Source: Rhexocercosporidium sp. MPI-PUGE-AT-0058
Lineage: Eukaryota; Ascomycota; Leotiomycetes; Helotiales
Length of the DNA stretch: 64,000 nt
Direction: 5' to 3'
Assembly: GCA_020746875.1 (NCBI GenBank)
Contig: JAGTJL010000015.1
Span: 434,001-498,000 of the forward strand
Positions within the stretch are counted from its first letter, which is position 1; each line of letters starts with the position of its first letter. The notes under the pieces were generated by a model. The model was not told where the DNA came from, did not search any database, and was given only the letters and a program-made list of their open reading frames with translations. Shown here piece after piece: positions 11,380 through 22,711 of this stretch. The position numbers were made by a program, and so were the translations under genes.

Positions 11380-13331
11380 ATGTCTGACCAAGAGAGCAAC
11401 ACGAGCACCAACAACTCTGGCTACAGCACCCCTGTTCCAGAGTTGGACGACCACAGACACCAGAGTGCCTCCGTGCAGAAACCACGCTCCAGACGTGGTA
11501 CTGTTGACACCATGCACAGCAACTACCGCCGCAACCTGGCTCCGGATCTCGGTCTTGTCAACCAAGGACTTTCACCTACCATTGCGAGAGACTTTGAGGA
11601 GGCTGTGGATGACGGAGATTCACCAGGAATTTCTCCTCTTCATCTGAGAGCTGCATCTGGTCGCAGTCGTCGTGGTACTGTCACTACGCTTGACCCAAGA
11701 TCTGTCTCGCCACCAAGTTCCGTTAAAGCCTTTGCCGAAGCGAGACGCTTGGAGAGAGATCTTTCGGCCAATGAAGCTAACAAGGAGGGCCGAGGATATG
11801 GAGATTGTGACTTGCACAGAACCAACTCAGGTGATAGCCGCCGAAGTAAGCGCAGCCTCCGGAGCAGGAGATACACTAACGACAATGACTGCATAAGCAT
11901 TGCCGATTCTCGTCACACTGCTCAAGAAGATGTGTGCTTCCCACTGCATCCCGCCGGAGAGAAGAACTCACTCAATATCAACTATGAGCTTCTTCAGGAA
12001 TTCATTGACGGGGAAGAGACTCGTGAGAGAACTCCACCCCAAGGCCAGCCACAAGCTCGTATATTCCATGACCTTCGCCCACAGAAGGGTGGAATCCCGA
12101 CCATTATTACTTCTAACAGCGATACCATTGATGCTCCTTCCAGTGGAACTTCCGCATTGAGTGGCAAGATTTCCGAGGCCGAATTTGACGAGAAATCAGC
12201 AGAACCACAACGACTCGAGAATCGATTCGAGTTCTTCTCAACCTTGGCAGAGTCCACGATCCATGCTGCTGACTTTGGTGATTTGATCTTGCCTGGAGAA
12301 GATGTACAGAGCCTGTTCACTCTGCCTCCAACATCAGATGATGAAGATGGTGTTTGGTGGTTGAACATTAACAGTGCCACCAAGGAGGAGATCACGACAA
12401 TTTGCCGAGCCTTTGGTATCCACCCCTTGACCATTGAGGATATTCTCACCCAAGAAGCCCGTGAGAAGATTGAGCTGTTCCAGTCCTACTACTTCGCATG
12501 TTTCCGTTCTTTCCATGTCGAAGAAGAAGAAACCGGTGGACAAGACTACGAGCCTTTCAACATTTATGTTGTTGTGTTCCGTGAGGGTACTCTTAGTTTC
12601 AGCTTCTCTCCCAACCCGCATGCTGCTCAGGTCCGGCAAAGAATCACCAAGCTCAAGGACTACGTTGCACTGAGCTCTGATTGGATCTGCTATGCCCTAA
12701 TGTAAGTTTTCCAAACAAGAATGAAGCGTACGCAGACTAACATGACTATAGCGATAACATTGTTGATTCATTCGCCCCTATCATCAACAGAATCGAGCAG
12801 GAGGCTGATGTCATTGAAGACGAAGTTTTCATCTCTCGCAACGATGACATGCAGACATTCCTTCGCAAGATTGGTATGGCACGAAAGAACGTGATGGGTC
12901 TCATGAAGCTGTTGGGTGGTAAGGCAGATGTTCTCCGAGGCTTCACGAAGCGCTGCAACGCCAACTACCGAGTCACTCCACGAATGGACATCGGGCTCTA
13001 CTTGGGTGATATTCAGGATCATGTTGTCACCATGATGTCCAATTTGGCACACTTCGAGAAGATGCTCTCCAGATCCCACAGCAACTACCTGGCTCAACTG
13101 TCCATCGAGAACATCGAACAAGGCAACAACTCCAACAGAGTTCTGAGCAAGATCACCATGCTTGCGTCCATCCTTGTTCCTCTCAACTTGGTGTGTGGTC
13201 TGTTTGGAATGAATGTTGCTGTCCCTTGGAAGAACTCCGAGAGCCTTGGACCTTTCTTTGGAATTCTGGGATTCCTGGTTCTCTTCACGGTCATGGCTCT
13301 CGGTATTGCGAGGAAGATGAGATACATCTGA
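11380..13331 (+). CDS. CorA-family Mg2+ transporter (fungal ALR1/MNR2 type)
   Basis: Two exons, 11380-12701 and 12752-13331, give 633 residues. The N-terminal 220 residues are charged, Ser/Arg-rich and presumably cytosolic. The CorA domain follows: WWLNINSATKEEI, the EDILTQEAREKIELF block, FNIYVVVF and the long coiled stalk with RIEQEADVIEDEVF. Two C-terminal membrane helices flank the ion-selective GMN loop, LFGMNVAVPW, and the protein ends with basic RKMRYI on the inside. GMN shows an Mg2+ channel of the CorA superfamily. The long cytosolic N-terminus is typical of fungal Alr1 (plasma membrane) and Mnr2 (vacuole); I cannot decide between them. Confidence 0.92.
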
Positions 13332-13659
13332 GCATGACCGGACGCTGTACAGAGATAACAGGAGATTATGTCGCTTGGCAATAGATCCGTTTGATTGCAG
13401 CTTGGGTGTTTGGAGGAGGCCTTCTTTGGCCACTAGATCTCCGTGTCGAATTCTGCCCTAATCCTCCGAATTTCAACAGTTCTGTTTGTCAGTGTAACTA
13501 AGCAGATGAGTCTTTTCTTGTTAAATGTTTTTTAAAAAAGAAATAGAAGATACATGAGCAAAGACATACATTGAAAAGCGATCTTGTTAACAATGAGTCA
13601 ATAAATTTTGGTGGATGTCTTCGGAATGCCGTCAATAACCCCATGATATACAATTCCCA
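13332..13659. other. Convergent intergenic region
   Basis: Tail-to-tail spacer between the CorA gene and the RF-1-domain gene; AT-rich with a short A-run near 13535. Confidence 0.5.
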
Positions 13660-14287
13660 TCAAACTCCATCTTCCCCCTTGCCAGATCCACGCCCATTTT
13701 CCCCATGGTCCTCTTCAGCCTCCTTCACACCACTCTTCGCCTCATCCAAAAGCCTGTACTTCCTCTTACTCTTCTTGACCGCACTGCTCTTCCTCTTCTT
13801 CTTCGTCTCCCCTACCACCACCACACGACTCTCCTTCCCCTTCTCCAGCTCCTCCACCCGCTCAGCCAGCATCTGCCTCGCGATCTTCCTATTCTGGGTC
13901 CGCGATCTCGTGGCTTGCACTTTGAGGACCATGCCGGTTGGGATGTGCTTTAGTTGGACGGCAGAGGATGTTTTGTTCTATGGACCAATGGGAATTAGCT
14001 TGGTACTTACAAAACATAAAGTTGCCCAATCTAAATCGAAAATATGGTGCTGAGAATGGGTAATTGGACTGGGAACTTACTATCTTCTGACCACCAGGCC
14101 CACTGCCTTTCAAGAATGCCTCTGTGAACTCACTCTCGTCGAGAGGTTGTGGCCGGTCAGGCATCTTCTTCGCCCATGCCGGCGATGAAGCAGTGATGCC
14201 TCGCGCAATTGGCTTCTGTACACATGCTGTGACGGTCTCAAGGATAGGCCTTCCCCTCGTGATATAGGAGAACCGTCCTCGTATCAT
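13660..14287 (-). CDS. Mitochondrial RF-1 domain protein with GGQ motif (C12orf65/Pth4-like ribosome rescue factor)
   Basis: Minus-strand exons 14081-14287 and 13660-13977 give 174 residues. The N-terminus is basic and hydroxylated, as expected for mitochondrial import. The segment LKGSGPGGQKINKTSSAVQL carries the catalytic GGQ that enters the peptidyl-transferase centre and hydrolyses peptidyl-tRNA. The following HIPTGMVLKVQATRSRTQNR is the rest of the RF-1 domain. There is no codon-recognition domain, so it is not a classical release factor. The Lys/Arg-rich tail (TKKKRKSSAVKKSKRKYR) is what the C12orf65/Pth4 group uses to bind the ribosome. ICT1-like is the alternative. The 103-nt intron falls directly after the GGQKI codons. 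Confidence 0.88.
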
Positions 14288-14586
14288 CGTACATATTGTT
14301 CGAGACGCAAACCTATCTCCTGATTCTTCTTGCGATTCGAATGGAAAGCTTGATATGGTTTCGAGGGGAGGGAGGCAATAAGTGATGCATCGGTGCTAGC
14401 ATTACTTTCGCCGATGCCAAGACCATGGTCATCATCTCGCGTGGACAATTATTCGGAAACATCGTTCCAAATCGGACACTCTCAACACCCTAATTCTCCC
14501 CCCTCTCTCCTTTCAGAGTCCCTTCAAATTCTCAGTACTTCCAGGCCTCACAAACTCGCGATTCGTTTCCCTATCACGACTAGAAA

Positions 14587-15154
14587 ATGACTATGTTCGC
14601 ATCAACGTTCCGGTGGCTGCAGAGGAAGAGATACCAATATGAAGTGATTAAACCCCCCGACATGACAATGGGCCGTATATTGATTCATATGGATAGGTCA
14701 CATTCTCGCTGTACATGTTGACGCCGACTGAGAAATTTATCTTCAGTAAGAAAGACTCCTAGCATGCCTCTTCAATCAATTCCACCGCATCCGCTGCGTC
14801 CGGGGCTCCTCCCCTTTTCCCCTCTACTATCCAACCCAGGCGATTTCAAGCCCATGCAGATCTCCCAGACTGATTCTTCGTGTCTTTACTATAGATTCGT
14901 TTCTCTTCCTCTTCTTCAGCATGATAATCATCGCCATGACGCTCTACCTCCCACAGCATATCGCCTTTCTCACCAACCGCGCCTGGTTCTACTACAACGG
15001 CGACGAGAGCGCGAAGACGGCCGTACAGTCTGTGATTGAGAGATCGACGGGCGCGGTGCTCGTGCAGAAGATCAAGGAGAGCGTTGTGGCGAGTAACGTT
15101 GGGTCGTTGAAGACTGCTGGCTCGACGATTCTGGGTGCTGGAAAGGAGTTATAG
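14587..15154 (+). CDS. Small subunit-like protein of serine palmitoyltransferase (SPTssA family)
   Basis: Exons 14587-14643, 14697-14745 and 14895-15154 sum to 366 nt, 121 residues. Only the third exon is long enough to catch the eye. The joined protein reads KRYQYEVTFSLYMLTPTEKF, then IFNSFLFLFFSMIIIAM, then TLYLPQHIAFL. This matches the order seen in animal ssSPTa: an aromatic YQY start, LYMLEPWER, FN and a membrane helix, then MPQHI. In animals and yeast (Tsc3) such small ER proteins bind and strongly activate serine palmitoyltransferase, the first enzyme of sphingolipid synthesis. One membrane segment is clear. The 45-residue amphipathic C-terminal tail (ESAKTAVQSVIERSTG...) has no counterpart I know in animals. 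A second ATG lies at 14593. The first intron has a weak donor, GTGATT. Confidence 0.75.
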
Positions 15155-15639
15155 GTGGGCTTGTTCAGATTGGGTAAGAGAATTGTAGGAGGATGAATCT
15201 TGCTGGCTTCTAGCTTGGCAGCTCCGAACATTCAAGTGTGGACGGGAAATGGGCTGTGGTACTCGATGGGCGGCATTGGATGTCTTGACAGAGAGGCTTC
15301 TTTTAGGCAGACGGCATGCAAGCAGCGCTGTGTATGTAAATGGGGATTGGGATTGTGGGTTTGTTTTGGCGTTCTTGGGTTGGGCTCAAGACGGGCATGG
15401 CACGGTACGATAGATGTACCTTAATAGCATGGCAAGACAGAGACGCTTTGCGTTTGGTTAGACTACCCTTCATGGTACTACTTAATTGTTAATAAGAGAA
15501 GAGAGCCGGGTATCATAGAAAGTTATCCCCTCCAGAAACTCCTTTTCCTGTCTTTCCGTCATCCAAATCAATGCCAAAGCAAGTTCTTGACGTCCCTCCA
15601 AACAGATAAGCAACCATACGATGGGTACAAATGTGCATC
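15155..15639. other. Convergent intergenic region
   Basis: Tail-to-tail spacer between the SPT small subunit gene and CENP-I; nothing recognised. Confidence 0.5.
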
Positions 15640-18148
15640 TCAGACTTTGGCCTTCTCCCTAGCAGTCATCAGATGCTTCATCGTGTTATACATTAACTCC
15701 CCTACACCAACGGCGCCCTGATTCTCCATATACGTTAAGACGCCGAGCCTGTAGTCTGCCCATGGCAAGCTCAACCCGCCATCCTTCTCGAGTTGCTTCA
15801 GCGAATTCTGCGTTACAGGTCCAGCATGTCTACGCTCAATCCGATCCACTGAGTTATCCTCCAGATCACGAACGTATGCTATAGCAAGAGGAGAAAACAC
15901 CGGCGAGTACGAGAAGCTGAACAATGACGGCAGAATCAAACTCGTGTCAAGCCCCGCAACATAATTTCCTAAAGCCTGCGTTACATCGGCAGGAAGTAAG
16001 CAGCCGAGTGCATTTGGGTCCGTGGTATTGAAAGCTCGGGAACGCCAGAAACAGTTGCAGACGTCCATCAGGAAGCCGTTGAAGTGGTTGACGTAGTCTT
16101 TGGGGTAGGACTGCTGGTCTAGTGTTGAGGGATTTGTGGGCTTAGCGGACATGGCGAGCTCGAAGGCTTTTTTGTAGAGGGCGAGTGTAGCGCAGAGACG
16201 GCTTACTGTGCTGAGGGAGGTGGTGAAGAGGAGGCTGTATATCACTTCGGCTGGAGGGATGGTGATGCGGATGATGGTCTTGAGGGCTTCATGGGTGATG
16301 AGTGAGGCTGTCGTTTCGTAAAAGTCCAGGATTGTGGAATGCGCGTCGACGGTGTTGCTAGTTTGGATGATTGTTAGAGCGAGGTTGCTGGCATGGTTGG
16401 TTAACGCAGTCATGGTTGCTGGTGCTTCTGAGATGGAGCTAGGTAGACGGTGTGCTAAAAGGAATACCATCCACTGGTCGAGGACGCTCTTGTAAAATGC
16501 GAGAAGGGCGATTTGTGAAGTCGTCGTGCCATCGTCGAGCAGTGCCTCTTCGAGTGGTTCGAATGTGGTTGAGTACAAGTCTATCACGTCAACGTCTAAG
16601 ACCAAGCATGCAGCAAGAATGAACGAACCTTCCCATGACTCTATGGGTGTATATGCCAGAAGAGCAAGAACAACTTCGCGTCCTGTAACACCGTTCCAGG
16701 TTGGAATCATGGATCTGAGATATGTCAGGCAGGCTTGTGGAAGTGCCTGCGCATATTGTCAGTAATCCATAGAACATAGACACATGCTTTGTAATTACTT
16801 TGGTATGGCGAGTGTATCCAAGGATTGACTCAAGCATCTCCAGTATATGTCGTTCTCCAGCATTCGGCGATTGCAGTTGATCCTCGAAGAATGCCAGTAG
16901 CCAACTCTCAACGCGCTTCGAATGACTTTCATTAGAGCGGAGCTGGAGGAATTTCTGTAGAAGAGGGTCATTGATGACAGCAGCTAGTTGGTTGGGTGGC
17001 TCGATATTTTCGAGTTTCTGAATAAAGTCATGGACATCCTCAATCTCCTCTAAAGTCACAGAGGTCTATCTTGTCAGTAATGCCTCTAGCTTCGATGACC
17101 GGGAAGATTATTACCTCATGAGCGTGCGAAGTGTATACTTGAGGTACTACAGTCGACTTTCGTCCTTTAGTGTTAGCCTTTCGGGCTACTCTGAAGGTTC
17201 CCTTTTCGGCTGAGAGCCCATCCTGTGTCCTCTGGATATGCAATTCCTGAATCTCACTAAGCCTTTGGCGCCATTCCAGATTTGGATGCTATTCTTCATT
17301 CAGTATACAAGATACAAGACACAAGATTTTATAAAAATAGCTTACCGTAAAGACAGATGCTCGCCCAGAAGTCACCTCGCCAACAATGACATCTGGATAA
17401 TAGTCCTTGTAGACTCTCATCAGTCCGACGAGAGGTGGTTCATTTCCGCCTTGCCGCGTCAACTCCATCCTGTATGAAAGTTAGAAAATACGATAATAAA
17501 GAGCTTCATCTCATTCACAAGGCTTGTATCCTAAAGGGCCGGACATGCTTTCGTCGAGTTATGAGTGATAGCACGTGACAAAGCTGAGGTCTTGAGATGT
17601 TAACATTAGGACATAGAAGAACGTTCAGGTTTGATAAAGTACCGTAGAGCAGATGTATCCAGCAGATTGAACAGTACGCTGTAGAGCTGCGACAAGACCT
17701 TCTGATTATTCAGGACATCATAGACCATAATTAACCATCTCAACAACGCAGCCTGCGCCGAATATGAAGGCTTCATTCGCCCATGACCTAAACCTCCCAC
17801 AACTTTGATCGCAATAATATCCGGCACTCTGGTGGCAGGATAGAGATGGCGTATCAAGTTGCCAAGATTGCTTTGGTCTAGCTCATTGGGACGCGTGATG
17901 ATGTCCACAAGCAGCTCCAGAGACGCGTTTGACAAGCCATCTGCGTATGCTTTGGAGCAGATCTTATCGACAAGAACTGATATTTTGGTATTCCGCTGCT
18001 TCGCAGACTTGTTGGCCGCTATTGTACTATAAGCTTAAATCCAATCACGTTCTGTTCGCCATCACGCGTTCGACAACGCGTGCTTACCTCTTTGAAAGTC
18101 CGCAATCAGGTCGGAGATACTCTCGTCAAAATCCAGCGGTGTGGCCAT
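15640..18148 (-). CDS. mis6: Inner kinetochore protein CENP-I (Mis6/Ctf3)
   Basis: Seven minus-strand exons: 18088-18148, 17643-18018, 17519-17590, 17346-17469, 17115-17288, 16799-17065 and 15640-16746. They sum to 2181 nt, 726 residues. Mis6/CENP-I belongs to the constitutive centromere network and helps load or hold the centromeric histone. The protein is all-helical. Recognisable blocks are ISVLVDKICSKAY near the start, PQLCHVLSLITRRKHVRPFR across exons 2-3, then GLMRVYKDYYPDVIVG, and the long helical C-terminal half ending MTAREKAKV. Exon 3 is only 72 nt. The exon 1-2 joint uses an acceptor at 18019. Identification rests on the middle block, the most conserved part of the family. Confidence 0.88.
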
Positions 18149-20472
18149 CGCTCAAATGAAGTCGGTTGCAGAAGCTGCAATAATCTCCAGCTGCTACACC
18201 AAAGTGATGCTGCGCTTGTTGTGGTTGTTTGGCACCTCGCCTCCTTCGAAAAGTCGTGTAACCCGAGAGGCCTGAATAAGCTCGCTTATCACCTTATCCA
18301 GCGAATGGTAACCATCTCGTTGCGTTGCTCAACCGAACCTCAACCCCTTTTGTGAACAACAGCAAGTACTCCGTGCCTTGACCAATATGTTTCCACGATT
18401 CCTCACACGGAGAAAGCTATATGATCCGCCTTCAACCAAGATGGTGCTCTACGGCAATCGATTGTCCAAATATTCTTGAGGACTCGCAAACCATTTTTAT
18501 ACTATTTTCAGACCCAGCTACCCCCTCATTTGTGCTGCACCATTATTTTCCCATTTTCAACAAAGTATGCTTCTATATGCAGAAATGACACAGTCGATCG
18601 GCCACATCAAATCGAACAAGAGACGTCAGCCTAAGAAACAAGCGATTGAAGGTACTGGCAGGGCTACTGGTGACATTAGAGGCGCAAGCTTGATTGGTGA
18701 CGTCCCGGAAAGGAATCTTTTCTGTTCGGAGCGTCCATTCCCAAGACAGGATCGGCAAGGTCCTTGATTCTCTGTGCGATATAAGATATCAGCACGAACT
18801 CGAAGGATAAGTGGTCAGCAGGTCAAGAGGTCGAGAGGACTTGTGAGCAAAGATATTGAACTTCGACAGATTTTCCGATGTGCGTACAAACCTCCATTGG
18901 CCCTCGGATGGTCCATCCATCGACGTGGTGGACAGACATGGCACTTGAAGTACCCAACTACGCTCGGGAGAGAATGCCATCTGCACAGGGCGGGCATCGA
19001 GGGCGGAAGTAGCAAGTGGGACTGTCTTTGTGCAACCCCAGAAATGCAGGTCAGGCCAGGCCAGATATGCGTTGTACAGCTGGCGGTGGGTTATGCTTGC
19101 GGCGTGGGCCTGCAAGCTGAGAAACGTGCGTGATCGTGTAGCTGAATGATACCACTGCTGGTAACATGGATCCTCTCTGCGAAAATTCTGGTTATGGTAA
19201 GATCTTACTTACCGTCCGATACTTTTCCGAATGGGTGGTAAAGCTACCTACCATCCTAGGTGTCCTCTGCTATTTTCTTTGCTTCACGAGTGGGCCATTC
19301 GCTATCACTCCTCCGCGGTCTAGGTTCTGGGTTCTAAGTTCTAGATCTTTCGCGGGGTCCTTCGATTTCTAGGCTTCATGTTCGAACCATGCGCTGGCAT
19401 GGAGAAATGAGGAACACACCCAACTTTGTCCCAGCCGACCAAGATTTCTGTTATCAAGCGCACCCACACCGTCTCGTTAGGGCATGCCTAATGCATTCTC
19501 GGCTTATGGAGCAATAGGGATCAGCTCCGCTGGATTGACGCTCAAAGCAGCACAGCCACCCCATGCTGTGTCACCATCGTCGACGATTGTGCATTTCCTA
19601 GGATTGGAGCAGCCATGTCGTGAAAAGGTACCTCAGTCACACCTCAGCACTGTCTCTGAGTCTGGCAAATTTTCATCTTCAGGTGAAGAAGCGTGGAGTG
19701 AGGACACTGCTGAGAGGGACATCATCGCTACCAATTGCAGTGCGCTTTTCAAGTATTTCGGGGTTCAGCGACACCTTCACATGGTCAGGGTTGCGTGGGG
19801 ATCCTCGCTGCGGTGCCTCCGCAAAGCGAAGCAATACTTTCTGCGATCATACGTTTCTACCAGGGTTCGAAGTTTGGTTACACAGGCCTAGCATGCGAAC
19901 CAATGTACTAGGAATTCGAGGTGATGATGCTTCTTCAGGAGAGACGTGAGAGCGAAATTTGCTGGGTCTACAAAACAGTCTGACCCGCAGCCTCGTCTCG
20001 AAGATTCCTGTCTGTGATGTCCTCTCAATTGCAAGTCCATCGCATGCATCAACGAGACCCAAGGGGTACATATCAAAATGATGCAGAACAGCATGAGTAA
20101 CTAAACCTGCAGAATTCGTCTCCATCTCATGCAGCCGTGATGGAGCCCAGCCCCTCATCGAGTCCTCGGTCCATAGCCTGTCAGGTTGCAAGATTGAGCC
20201 CGATTACCATATTTAAGCAAGAAGAAGTCACATCTAAGAATGGGAGCTGCATCTAACGCAGGCCATCAAAATCCAACACACTATACCCAAGAATAGACCA
20301 CGGTAACCATGCTGTCGGAAAGCTGCACCCGTTGGAACGAACTCTTGACACTTTGATATCGTACTTTGATATCATTCGTCCACGGGAGATTCTAAAATTT
20401 CAGTCGCAAATCAAGCCTTCTCATGTACCATGCTGATGCAAACAGCTGCTTTTTCACTATTGCTTTTCGGAT
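18149..20472. other. Gene-poor region
   Basis: About 2.3 kb with no ORF that resembles a protein in any frame. Codon patterns look random and stops are frequent. I looked here specifically for the glycoside hydrolase domain expected ahead of the next gene and did not find it. A splice-acceptor-like sequence (TTCTAAAATTTCAG) ends at about 20402. Confidence 0.45.
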
Positions 20473-22711
20473 ATGTCAACACTTCGACATGATGCAACGG
20501 CTGCGGAAGATACAGACGAGATGTAAGACGAACTCCCCTAAACTTTAATAAATTGTCTGATCAATTGTTTCTTACTTCACCAGGGAAGTTGATTCCGAAG
20601 GGCAATCGGGGCATCCTCCCAGACTAACTGCCGACCCAAATAGACGCAGCCTTGCGTTTGTGTTGAGAGATTCGCCGGACTGGCTCACGTACATCAGAGC
20701 TCTACAAGAGACAGATGTTGTTATTCTTTTGACACCAGTTGTGGTTCCCATTAGTCAGGATCCAACAGATATCAGCGATCCTTTCGAGCCGTTTGGTCGT
20801 GCTCTAGCCAGAAGACACCCACGAATTCGCCACGTACCTTACACCTCAAGGTGAAAACCTGAAAGCCTGTTCATTCTTTGCATGCTAACTATCTTCCGGC
20901 AGGAATGGCATAACCTCAACACATCTAGGATTTATAAAGCGGGGGCACGTCATAATCCTGTGCTTTGCTGTCTCGCCAGACCGCCCACTTCAAACCGAAG
21001 TTGCTGAGATGACTTTTGCTGTCAGTGACAATAAGCCATGCATTGTAGTTGTATGTTGCAGTCCGATGGATACCGACGTCGCAGGCCATTTCCCAACAGT
21101 AGTGCAGAGCGAAGGATACTCACCGCCAGCACTGGAAGCTGCTGCAGAATTGGTTTTCGGCGAGAATCTTCATTCAGAAGTTGGCAGAGTCAGTGAGTAC
21201 TCTGGTGCCAATCCCCAGCAGCCTGGAGTATGGCCAGTTGAGCAATGGAACGAGGCAAGAGATTTATCAAGGGTCTTCGAGTTGTGGACAGCGTCCGCGA
21301 ATAGTCGATTTGCCATGGACCAGCAGACTCTTGCATCCCTCCTACGCCGGCCCGGCTATGCTAAACATTATGGTAAGTCTCACGCTGCTAGGCATAAATT
21401 GTGCCCAGTAATCGGGACTCCTCTACATCTTTTGAAGCCCATGTGGCGACCAAAATTACTCATAATAACTCGTCGAGCAGTCGTTCGTGACAGTGGTAGC
21501 GGGGATGTCCTTGGATTCTGTGCTACCTATCTCTCGTACGCGGACCAAGCGGGGGAAAGGCTCATAGCGTCGGTCGCTTTTCTCTTTGTCCAATCTACGC
21601 ATCGACAGCGGGGAATTGGATTGAGTCTACACAGCCATGCTATCAGTCAACTCAAGAAAACCCGAGGCGTCGTTCGTTTGCAGCTCGGAAGTACGTTTCC
21701 CCGTATCCTTTACGGTCCTCCGCTCGATATACCGCTGAATGAAGCGTGGTTTCGCCGCAGAGGATGGCAACTACATAGAGATGTTTCTGGTCAAGGGCGG
21801 ATTGTGCAAGACTTGCTGCTTAACTTTCCTGATTGGCGATACAAGGAGGATCCCTTTCCACCTACTACACCAAGCTTCAGGCCATGTACACAAGCAGATA
21901 TGGAACAAGTCCTCGAAATTGTGGAAATGATATGTTTGGAGCAGGCAAAAATGGGCTGGTTCGACCAGTACCTATCTCTTATGAATGGGCCAAACGTCAA
22001 AGATGTGATATTGGGCTTCGCAGACAATGCTATGGTTGCGACTGCTCTTACCTATACTCCTTCCTGGTATGTTGTTGCCCTTGGAAATCTCTACAGTCTG
22101 GAACTCGGAATCAGATTCTGTGTTCTAATCCCGAAAATTCGATGTTTGAGGTTTGCACATACTAAAGTCTTGATCAGCGGCTCCCAAATTTCCTCAAATA
22201 TACCGTGGGCCGGCCAAATAGGGAACGATGTTGGAGGTGTTACCTGTGTCTGCATATCCCGTAAGTTATTTTCGATGTTTCAGAAAACATGCATGTTGGC
22301 GCAACAGTCTTGCGGCATCGGCAACAGTTTGGAAGTTTACCCTTCGGGGTCATGGCCTTCTATTGTTTGACTTCTGGCGATCTGTCTGGCTGACGAATGG
22401 TCTTGCTCAGTCTGCAAACAACTGACCTTGCAACTCCTTCTATACTACACCGCTTTTCGCATGGGTATCCGTGTACTGACACGTCGTAGCTAGCAAGAGA
22501 GACTTGGTCTTGGGCGGCCTTCTTGACGCATGCGTGGAATCTTTGCATGATCAGGGCATGAAAAGAATGTTCATAGATGGAATTGGAGAAGAAGCGGACG
22601 TCCTCCTGAAGCTCGGTATGTGACAAAAGCCATCACTAATCTCTCAAACACTGATCCCCATCAGGTTTTCGAAAATGGGCCCAATATAGGGACGTATGGA
22701 AAGACACATGA
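20473..22711 (+). CDS. Tandem GNAT acetyltransferase region of a GH3-GNAT type protein, lacking the GH3 domain
   Basis: Seven exons: 20473-20522, 20584-20850, 20903-21372, 21481-22066, 22178-22260, 22490-22615 and 22665-22711. They sum to 1629 nt, 542 residues, with every junction in frame. Part 1 (VVILLTPVVVPIS, then DPFEPFGRALARRHPRIRHV, then a strand ending CIVVVCCSPMD) is the middle domain known from fungal family-3 beta-N-acetylhexosaminidases. Part 2 is the first acetyltransferase fold, with VVRDSGSGDVLGFCATY and the acetyl-CoA loop HRQRGIGLSLHSHA. Part 3 is a second, weaker GNAT, ending KLGFRKWAQYRDVWKDT. In the family these follow an N-terminal GH3 catalytic domain, which is absent here. 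The start MSTLRHDATAAEDTDEMEVD is acidic and preceded by an in-frame stop. The fifth intron is unusually long (229 nt). Confidence 0.72.

Noticed and set aside
12768..13433. A 221-codon frame antisense to the CorA gene
   Set aside because: It mirrors the coding strand of a conserved gene and has no features of its own.
19380..19400. GTTCGAACC resembling a tRNA B box
   Set aside because: No A box or cloverleaf pairing in the preceding 70 bases.
18567..20200. Several 60-135-codon ORFs that might be transposon remnants
   Set aside because: None shows a transposase, reverse transcriptase or integrase motif, and no terminal repeats were seen.
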